Shown: one piece after another, positions 58,651-64,000 of the stretch
Position numbering within the stretch: position 1 is the stretch's first letter
Layout: every line of letters begins with the position of its first letter
NCBI RefSeq assembly: GCF_027988105.1
Contig: NZ_JAQJZJ010000001.1
Span: 62,001-126,000, forward strand
DNA from: Pseudomonas aestuarii
GTDB taxonomy: Bacteria > Pseudomonadota > Gammaproteobacteria > Pseudomonadales > Pseudomonadaceae
Direction of reading: 5' to 3'
DNA length: 64,000 bases
Position numbers and translations under genes: made by a program
Notes under the pieces: generated by a model
Database searches by the model: none
Told to the model about the DNA's origin: nothing
What the model saw: the letters and a program-made list of their open reading frames with translations, nothing else

Positions 58651-59575
58651 CTTGCTTCCAGAACGGGTAGAAGTTGAACCATTGGTGCGGGGCATCCAGG
58701 CAGAGTTGGCCGAGGCGCTGTGCGTAACGTTGGACCCAGGTGCGGATCACGGCGTCGCGTTCGCCGCGCTTCCACTGCACTCGGTCGGCGAGGGGCTCGA
58801 GCAGCACCTGGTAGCGACCGTCGATCTTCAGGCAGCTCATCAGGTTGAGTGGGCAGCGCAGCAAACCGGCGAGCAGCCAGGGCCCCTGGGGGAAGGCGGC
58901 GCTCTGGCCGAGAAAGTCCACCGTGACGCTGCGGGCGCCATGCAGCGGCACGCGGTCGCCGGCAATGGCCAGCCACTCGCCACGCTCCAGGCGTTCGGAC
59001 AGTTGCAGCATGATTGCCGGGTCCAGTTCACTGACCTGAATCAGGCGCAGGTTACTGGCTCCGGCTTCACCGAGCAGGCGGTTGAACTGCTTGGCATGCT
59101 TGGTGTGCACCAGTACGTTCATGCGCACTTTATTGTTCAATTCGGCCAGTGCGCGACAGACTTCCAGGTTGCCCAGGTGGGCGCCGATCAGCATCTGTCC
59201 GCGGGCGTCCTGCATCTGCTGGTGCAGGTCATGGCGGTCAACCAGGTCGATGTCCTGCAGACTCAGCCTGTTGTTCCAGACGTCCAGTTTGTCCAGCAGG
59301 GAGTCGGCGAAGGCCATGAACTGGCGAAATACCGAGTGGCGGCTGGGCTGCAGTTCGCTGCGCCCGCTCCAGTTGGCCAGGTTGCGCTGGTAGTGCCAGA
59401 TGCTCCGTCGGGCCTTGCCGCCGAGCAGGAAGAAGTACAGGACGATTGCATAGAGCAGCGGGCTGAGTGCGCGGCGACCGAGCAGGCGTGCGGCCAGGGC
59501 GATGAACTTCATCAGCAGGTAGCTGCCGCGCTCTTGCTGCGCGGCCCAGTGCTGGCTGTTTGGCTGCGCGCTCAT
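58631..59575 (-). CDS. apeK: LpxL-like acyltransferase of the aryl polyene cluster (ApeK type)
   Basis: A 314-residue membrane-associated acyltransferase of the lipid A late-acyltransferase family. One N-terminal membrane helix (LLYAIVLYFFLLGG) is followed by the catalytic HxxxxE motif in GAHLGNLEVCRAL (residues about 131-143). It probably attaches an acyl or aryl-polyenoyl group to the lipid anchor at the cytoplasmic face. It overlaps the glycosyltransferase by ATGA and the ammonia-lyase by 20 bases. Confidence 0.85.
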   Translation of the reverse strand: MSAQPNSQHWAAQQERGSYLLMKFIALAARLLGRRALSPLLYAIVLYFFLLGGKARRSIWHYQRNLANWSGRSELQPSRHSVFRQFMAFADSLLDKLDVWNNRLSLQDIDLVDRHDLHQQMQDARGQMLIGAHLGNLEVCRALAELNNKVRMNVLVHTKHAKQFNRLLGEAGASNLRLIQVSELDPAIMLQLSERLERGEWLAIAGDRVPLHGARSVTVDFLGQSAAFPQGPWLLAGLLRCPLNLMSCLKIDGRYQVLLEPLADRVQWKRGERDAVIRTWVQRYAQRLGQLCLDAPHQWFNFYPFWKQDDDIPG

Positions 59576-60321
59576 GCACGCCACCGGCGCCAGAGCAATT
59601 GCGGGGCGCGCAGCAGCATGCCGCAGAACAGTTTGGCGTGCATCTTCGAGATCAGCGCGTTGTCGTGCCACAGGCGAAAGTGCGAGAGGCCGTCAGTCGG
59701 GTAGTTCACCCGCACCGGCAGCCAGCGCATGGGCTGGTCGCGCCAGAACAGGCGCACCAGGATCTCGGTGTCGAAGTCCATGCGCCGGCCGATGGCCACC
59801 GCGTCGAGCAGCGCCAGGGTGGCGGGCAACGGGTAGATGCGAAAGCCGCACATCGAGTCGCGAATGCTCAGCGACAGGCAGTTTATCCACACCCAGACAT
59901 GGGTCAGGTAGCGCGCGTAGAGGCGGCCTTTCGGCACGCTGGCATCGTAGTGCGGGTAGCCACAGATCAGGGTCTGCGGCTCGGCCTGCGAGGCTTCGAG
60001 GAAGATCGCCAGTCCGCTCAGGTCGTGCTGGCCGTCGGCGTCCACCTGCAGAGCGTGGCTGAAGCCCCGTCGCGCCGCTTCGCGCAGGCCGGCGATCACG
60101 GCGCCGCCCTTGCCCTGGTTGACGGGCAGGCGCAGCAGGTAGACGTCTGCCTGCGCGGCCAGGCGATCGATGGCCGCGGCGCAGGCCGGGCTGGAGGCAT
60201 CGTCGACCAGCACGCAGGGCAGCCCGGCGCCACGCAAGGCCTGCACTACCGCCGGCAGGGCGTGTTCGTGGTTGTATACCGGGATCACCGCGCAGGGCTT
60301 ATGCATGGGCAGCGCCTGCAT
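59572..60321 (-). CDS. apeJ: Family 2 glycosyltransferase (ApeJ type)
   Basis: A 249-residue GT-A enzyme: CAVIPVYNHEHALPAVV opens the fold, LVDDASS binds the nucleotide, and VDADGQHDLSG is the metal-binding DxD region, followed by DSMCGFRIYPLPAT, typical of this dolichol-phosphate-mannose-synthase-like subfamily. It likely adds a sugar in the lipid anchor of the polyene. Starts at 60321 (MQALPMHKP) or 60306. Upstream is a 222-base gap filled by a repeat element, the only large break within the operon. Confidence 0.85.
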   Translation of the reverse strand: MQALPMHKPCAVIPVYNHEHALPAVVQALRGAGLPCVLVDDASSPACAAAIDRLAAQADVYLLRLPVNQGKGGAVIAGLREAARRGFSHALQVDADGQHDLSGLAIFLEASQAEPQTLICGYPHYDASVPKGRLYARYLTHVWVWINCLSLSIRDSMCGFRIYPLPATLALLDAVAIGRRMDFDTEILVRLFWRDQPMRWLPVRVNYPTDGLSHFRLWHDNALISKMHAKLFCGMLLRAPQLLWRRWRA

Positions 60322-60340
60322 AGGATGGCTTGAGTGCGGC

Positions 60341-60490
60341 GCTAGCAGGCCGTTGAAGAACTACCTGCGTTGGCAATACTGCGTTAAAAACGGTCTCGGA
60401 ATGCTCATTTACAGCCAGTAAACTCCGCTTCCTCGGCCGTTTTTGCCTTGTCTTGCCTGCCTCGCCTACATTTTTCAACGGCCTGCTAGC
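60341..60490. mobile_element. 150-bp MITE-like palindromic element inside the pigment operon
   Basis: GCTAGCAGGCCGTTGAA (60341-60357) and TTCAACGGCCTGCTAGC (60474-60490) are 17-base perfect terminal inverted repeats. The interior is also imperfectly symmetrical, including AAAAACGG/CCGTTTTT (60386-60393 with 60437-60444), and holds no gene. Size, terminal repeats and lack of coding capacity fit a miniature inverted-repeat transposable element. The CTAG at both ends could be a target duplication or part of the repeats. It separates the glycosyltransferase gene from the upstream adenylation-dehydratase gene. Confidence 0.75.
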
Positions 60491-60502
60491 CATCGCCATT
60501 TT

Positions 60503-60536
60503 GTTGGGTATCGCTGCGCTCAACGCCAACCTACGG
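60503..60536. repeat. Short hairpin repeat related to the 2895 element
   Basis: GTTGG/CCAAC (60503-60507 with 60526-60530) flank TCGCTGCGCTC (60511-60521). On the minus strand this reads CGTAGG-N8-GAGCGCAGCGA; the element at 2895 has CGTAGG-N10-GAGCGCAGCGA. It lies between the MITE-like element and the stop of the adenylation-dehydratase gene. Confidence 0.6.
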
Positions 60537-60543
60537 GAGCCGC

Positions 60544-62202
60544 TCATTGCTCAGGCCCCAGCAGAATGCGTCCGGACGAGCAGGCCTTGTCGCCATTGCG
60601 GAAGGTGAAGTAGAGCTTGCCGCGGCTGGCGTCGAAGCGTAGCGACAGCTGCAGGGCATCGCCGGGACGCACCAGTTGCTGGAATTTCAACACTTCCATG
60701 CCGACGAAGCGCGGCGGCAGTTGCTCGATCAGTTGCCGCGCCAGCTGTTGCGCCCAGTCGATCTGCACCACGCCGGGCAGCACCGGGGTCTGCGGGAAGT
60801 GGCCGCTGAAGTGGGCCAGATCCAGCGGCACCTCCAGCTCCAGCTGCCATTCGCCATCGTGCTCCACCGCGCTCAGCGGTTCGACCAGGGTCGGGCGCGG
60901 CGCTGCAAGCAGGGCCTCGACCCGGGCCTGGGCCAGCTTGCCCTGGCTGCTGTAGGGCAACTGGCTGAGCAGGCGCCAGCGTCGCGGCAGGGCGATGGCT
61001 TCGCAGTGCCCGGCCAGATGCTGGCGCAGGGTGTCGGTGACGCTACGCCGGCCCTGGTTGCGCAGCGCATGCACACCGGCCGGGCTCAAGGCCAGCAGGG
61101 CGCCGAGGAAGGCGCGGCCCTGCTGGATCACCCCGAGGCGGGCGTCGCCGACCCAGGCATGGGCCATCAGGGCCTGCTCCAGCATCGGCAGGGAGATGCG
61201 TTTTTCTTCCAGCTTGACGATGCGGTCCAGGCGTCCACGCAGGAGGAAACGGCCGTCGCCCAGAAGCTCGACGGCATCGGCAGTCTGCTCGCAGTGGCCG
61301 CTCGGCAGGTAGGGCGAGGTGAGCCTGAGCGCCCCCTCGGCGTCGACGCTCAGCTCAATGCCGGCGAACGGCTGCCAGGGCGTATCACCCTGGCGCCAGG
61401 CGATGCCGCCGGTTTCCGAGCTGCCGTAGATTTCCGTTGGCCACTGGCCGAGCTGGGCGTGCAACAGCTGCGCGGCCTCGACGGGCAGGGCACCGCCGGA
61501 GGAGAACACCCGGCGCAATGGCTGCAGGGCCGTCCAGTCGAGGTTGTCGCCCATGCGTTTCAACAGGGCCGGGCTGGCGACCCAGGCAAACCCGGGCTGC
61601 TCCAGGCTGGTGCGTTGCATGTCCTCGGGGAAGGGTTGCGCGCGGCGCAGGAAAGCGCGGCCGGCACACAGTGGCCAGAGCACGCGGAACAACAGGCCAT
61701 AGATGTGCTGGGCGGCTACGCTGGCGACGATCACCGCGTCGCCCAGGGTCTCGCCCCACAGCTGTTCCAGCGCGGCGACTTCGTTGCTCAGTTGGCGCAG
61801 GTTCTTGTCGATCAGCTTGGCCTCGCCGCTGGAACCGGAGGTGCACAGGGTCAGACGGCACTGGTCGAGGTCCAGGGCGTGGGCCTGCAGGGGCGCGGCG
61901 GCGCCTGCGGGGTCGAGGGCATCGAGCCACAGGTCGATCCGGCTCGCCAGCTGCAGACGCGTCTGCGCCTGGGCATCGGCGGGGAGCAGCACCTGGACCC
62001 CGGCCTGCCAGGCGCCGAGCAGGGCGATTGCCAGGTCGGCGGCGTCTTCCAGGTAGAGCGCCACGCGCTGCACCTGCTGGCCGCGCAACTGTCCCCCCAG
62101 GTGCAGGGCACGCCGACACAGCTCGGCGTGGTCGAGGTCCGGGGTAACCTGGCGGCTGGCGTCGGGGGTCAGCAGCAAGCGATCGAGGCCGATCCAGCTC
62201 AT
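60544..62202 (-). CDS. Fused adenylation (ApeH-type) and hotdog dehydratase (ApeI-type) protein
   Basis: A 552-residue two-domain protein. Residues 1 to about 435 are an ANL-family AMP-binding domain with [14 protein letters not shown] (118-131), YGSSETGG (259-266), GRLDRIVK (323-330) and the catalytic Lys422 in SSQGKL. Residues about 445-552 are a FabA/FabZ-like hotdog with [14 protein letters not shown] (464-477). The first should load an aryl acid onto an ACP; the second should dehydrate the growing chain with ApeP. These are separate ApeH and ApeI proteins in the E. coli cluster. It overlaps the membrane-protein gene by ATGA. Confidence 0.9.
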   Translation of the reverse strand: MSWIGLDRLLLTPDASRQVTPDLDHAELCRRALHLGGQLRGQQVQRVALYLEDAADLAIALLGAWQAGVQVLLPADAQAQTRLQLASRIDLWLDALDPAGAAAPLQAHALDLDQCRLTLCTSGSSGEAKLIDKNLRQLSNEVAALEQLWGETLGDAVIVASVAAQHIYGLLFRVLWPLCAGRAFLRRAQPFPEDMQRTSLEQPGFAWVASPALLKRMGDNLDWTALQPLRRVFSSGGALPVEAAQLLHAQLGQWPTEIYGSSETGGIAWRQGDTPWQPFAGIELSVDAEGALRLTSPYLPSGHCEQTADAVELLGDGRFLLRGRLDRIVKLEEKRISLPMLEQALMAHAWVGDARLGVIQQGRAFLGALLALSPAGVHALRNQGRRSVTDTLRQHLAGHCEAIALPRRWRLLSQLPYSSQGKLAQARVEALLAAPRPTLVEPLSAVEHDGEWQLELEVPLDLAHFSGHFPQTPVLPGVVQIDWAQQLARQLIEQLPPRFVGMEVLKFQQLVRPGDALQLSLRFDASRGKLYFTFRNGDKACSSGRILLGPEQ

Positions 62203-62744
62203 GCCGCCCGCCTTACGCGCTGGCGCAGCAGCCATTCGCCGGCGAACAGCAGGCCGATCAGGCCGTAGGAAATCAGTCCGGTGTAGAGGGTCCACCAGAA
62301 CAGCGGCGCCCACAGGGTCAGGGCGGCGCTGATCAGGCCGTTGCCGAGAAAGAACAGCGCCCAGACCTTGGTCACCTGGCGGGTGTAACGGACCGCCACG
62401 TCGGGCAGTTCCGGCTCGCGCAGGCGTGCCAGCCGTTCCACCAGTGGCGGGCCGACTTTCAGGCTGACGGCAAACAGGCCGAGCAGCAGCAGGTTGATCA
62501 ATACCGGGTACCAGCGCAGCAGCGCCGGCTCGCCGGCCAGGCCCAGCAGCAGGCAGAACGCCAGCACCGCGGCGGCCATCCAGCGCCCGCCCGTGCCTTG
62601 CTTGCCCAGCAGCAGGCGTGCCAGCCAGAGCCCGCCCAGCAGGGCGGCAAAGAGGCGGGGCGACAGGTGTCCCATGCCGAAATACACGGCAAAGGGATAG
62701 GCCAGGCCGACCACGACCAGCAGCAGGCCGAGCAGGCGACTCAT
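62199..62744 (-). CDS. Polytopic membrane protein of the aryl polyene cluster (ApeG-like)
   Basis: A 181-residue inner-membrane protein with five or so hydrophobic segments (LLGLLLVVVGLAYPFAVYF, LFAALLGGLWLARLLLG, WMAAAVLAFCLLLGLAG, VLINLLLLGLFAVSL, then two near the C-terminus). YTRQVTKVWALFFLGNGLISA is the recognisable conserved part of this family. Databases sometimes carry an unrelated gyrase label. Its job is unknown. Position between ACP and adenylation genes is constant in APE clusters. Confidence 0.82.
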   Translation of the reverse strand: MSRLLGLLLVVVGLAYPFAVYFGMGHLSPRLFAALLGGLWLARLLLGKQGTGGRWMAAAVLAFCLLLGLAGEPALLRWYPVLINLLLLGLFAVSLKVGPPLVERLARLREPELPDVAVRYTRQVTKVWALFFLGNGLISAALTLWAPLFWWTLYTGLISYGLIGLLFAGEWLLRQRVRRAA

Positions 62745-62772
62745 GGGCGACTCTTCATTAACTGAGCGGCCA

Positions 62773-63027
62773 TCAGGTGACCGGGTTGACCAGGCGGTAC
62801 ACGGCGTCGACCACATCGCTCACGCTGCGCACCGACTTGAACTCTTCGGCGGCGATTTTCTTGCCGGTCTGCCGCTTGATATGGTCGATCAGGTCGACGG
62901 CATCGATGCTGTCGATTTCCAGGTCCTGATAGAGGTTGGCCGTCAGGGTCACGCGCTCGGCGTCCAGTTCGAACAGTTCGACCATCGCGTCGCGCAGGGT
63001 GGCGAAGATTTCATCACGGGTTTGCAT
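62773..63027 (-). CDS. apeF: Acyl carrier protein, ApeF type
   Basis: An 84-residue ACP with the phosphopantetheine attachment Ser40 in EIDSIDAVDLIDH. It is the second of two adjacent ACPs and, in the E. coli nomenclature, ApeF. It is followed by the membrane-protein gene after 28 bases. No dedicated phosphopantetheinyl transferase is seen in the window, so a housekeeping enzyme or one beyond the edge must activate it. Confidence 0.9.
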   Translation of the reverse strand: MQTRDEIFATLRDAMVELFELDAERVTLTANLYQDLEIDSIDAVDLIDHIKRQTGKKIAAEEFKSVRSVSDVVDAVYRLVNPVT

Positions 63028-63038
63028 GTGCTGAGTCC

Positions 63039-63299
63039 TCAGGCCGTTTGCCGTGCTGCAACGAAGGCCGTCAGGCTGGCCACGTTGGCAAAGTGCTGGC
63101 GAGTGTCCTTGGCTTCGGCGTCGATCTTGATGCCGAAGCGCTTCTGGATGGCCAGGCCCAGTTCCAGGGCGTCCACCGAATCCAGCCCCAGGCCTTCGCC
63201 GAACAGCGGCAGATCGGCGCCGATGTCGGCGGCTACCATGTCTTCCAGGCCAAGGGCCTCAATGATCAGGTGTTTGATTTCCAGCTGTAAATCGCTCAT
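63039..63299 (-). CDS. apeE: Acyl carrier protein, ApeE type
   Basis: An 86-residue ACP with Ser41 in GLDSVDALELGLAI as attachment site. It differs clearly from the second ACP (helix I IKHLIIEALGLEDM, helix III about VASLTAFVA), so the two may have separate roles, such as starter loading and chain extension. It overlaps the preceding acyltransferase by 41 bases. Confidence 0.9.
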   Translation of the reverse strand: MSDLQLEIKHLIIEALGLEDMVAADIGADLPLFGEGLGLDSVDALELGLAIQKRFGIKIDAEAKDTRQHFANVASLTAFVAARQTA

Positions 63300-64000
63300 C
63301 TACGGCGAGCTCCTTAATGAAGTGGCGGTGCAAGAATTCGTTGAGTTTACGCGAGGCGATGGGGGCTGCGCCCTGCGCACTGAACAGTTGCGGGTCGATA
63401 TCTTCGCCCACGCGCAGGCGAATATGGAAACGTCGCGATGGAATGCGGTACCAGGGCTCGGCCTTGGTCAAGGTGGTCGGGGTTACGCTGATCGCCACCG
63501 GGGTAACGATGCGCGCGCCGCGTAGCGCGATGGCCGCCGCGCCTCTATGGAATTCGGGTGGCTGCCCCGGTGTGGTGCGCGTGCCTTCGGGGAAGATCAC
63601 CAGGGTCTGGCCTGCGTGCAGGGCGCCAGCCGCCTCGTCGAGCATGTCCATGCTGCCGCTGTTGCTGATGTACTGGGCGGCGCGAATCGGCCCGCGCATG
63701 CAGGGGTTGTCCCACAGGCTCTGCTTGACCACGCAGTTGGCGTCGCGAATGAAGGCGATCAGCACCACCACGTCGATCAGCGACGGGTGGTTGGCAAGCA
63801 CCAACTGGCCCGGTCGGCCCAGGCGATCGGCGCCTTCCACCTCGTAGGTCAGCACCCCGCTGCGGAACATGAACTGGACGAAAGCCCTGAACACCCAGCT
63901 GATCACCCCGCGGGCGCGGTAGCGCTGCGTCGCGGCGTCGCCCGGCAGCAGCCCCAGCACGGGGAAGACCAGTACCCGCAGCAGCACGCCGCCGATGCCG
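63259..64000 (-). CDS. PlsC-like 1-acylglycerol-3-phosphate acyltransferase-family protein (cut by window edge)
   Basis: At least 246 residues are visible and the frame continues to the right edge (GIGGVLLRVLVF upstream of an internal GTG at 63987), so the start is probably outside. It has the acyltransferase motif NHPSLID (HxxxxD) and FPEGTRTTPG, plus a hydrophobic N-terminal region. It matches the ApeD position before the two ACP genes. It may acylate the lipid anchor of the pigment. Coordinates mark the visible part only. Confidence 0.85.
   Translation of the reverse strand, partial: GIGGVLLRVLVFPVLGLLPGDAATQRYRARGVISWVFRAFVQFMFRSGVLTYEVEGADRLGRPGQLVLANHPSLIDVVVLIAFIRDANCVVKQSLWDNPCMRGPIRAAQYISNSGSMDMLDEAAGALHAGQTLVIFPEGTRTTPGQPPEFHRGAAAIALRGARIVTPVAISVTPTTLTKAEPWYRIPSRRFHIRLRVGEDIDPQLFSAQGAAPIASRKLNEFLHRHFIKELAVDERFTAGNQTPDH

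Noticed and set aside
60676..62268. A 530-codon open frame antisense to the ligase-dehydratase gene
   Set aside because: Same reason: the minus strand has the full AMP-binding and hotdog motifs, the plus-strand product resembles nothing.

Overview
The window comes from a GC-rich gammaproteobacterium, almost certainly a Pseudomonas (sensu lato). The evidence is a class II (medium-chain-length) polyhydroxyalkanoate locus in the order phaC1-phaZ-phaC2-phaD with phaI-phaF facing it, pilMNOPQ followed by aroK-aroB-damX-gltB-gltD-hemE, and ubiE-ubiJ-ubiB running into hisI-hisE-tatABC. From memory, the stretch from rsmE (about 3.1 kb) to hemE (about 46.7 kb) is collinear with the P. aeruginosa chromosome. 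No rRNA, tRNA, CRISPR array, prophage or transposase gene was seen.

Layout. 1-2.9 kb: the C-terminal end of a LuxR-type response regulator cut by the left edge, a UPF0158 protein, a 2-hydroxychromene-2-carboxylate isomerase-like protein, and an SDR gene divergent from an HxlR regulator across a pair of matching palindromes. 3.1-9.0 kb (minus strand): ubiquinone genes, the last steps of histidine PR-ATP processing, the Tat translocon and rsmE. 9.2-16.4 kb: PHA granule proteins, regulator, two synthases and depolymerase. 16.7-24.1 kb (minus): a DUF971 protein, HslUV protease, a SPOR protein, argS and priA. 24.3-28.1 kb (plus): rpmE, a secreted nuclease, an M48 lipoprotein protease and maeB. 28.4-46.7 kb: mrcA/ponA divergent from the type IV pilus assembly operon pilMNOPQ, then shikimate genes, damX, glutamate synthase and hemE.

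46.8-64.0 kb is the accessory highlight: a run of minus-strand, mostly overlapping genes forming an aryl polyene (APE; xanthomonadin/flexirubin-like) pigment cluster. It holds two acyl carrier proteins, two ketosynthases, a ketoreductase, two hotdog dehydratase domains (one fused to the starter-activating adenylation domain), a MIO-type aromatic ammonia-lyase, a thioesterase, a methyltransferase, a flavin halogenase-like oxidoreductase, a glycosyltransferase, two acyltransferases, and a LolA-like protein, an MMPL exporter and a lipoprotein for delivery to the outer membrane. The cluster runs off the right edge, so further genes (for example a ketosynthase partner) may lie outside. A 150-bp MITE-like palindromic element sits in the only sizeable gap inside the operon. 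Two small exported proteins, one a c-type cytochrome, follow the cluster.

Other points of interest: a sigma-54-like site before phaC1, a shared motif before phaC1 and phaI, a heat-shock promoter and TTG start for hslV, a Rho-independent terminator inside the signal-peptide region of the nuclease gene, and several repeat families (a compound hairpin element with a relative at the pigment cluster, and heptamer microsatellites).
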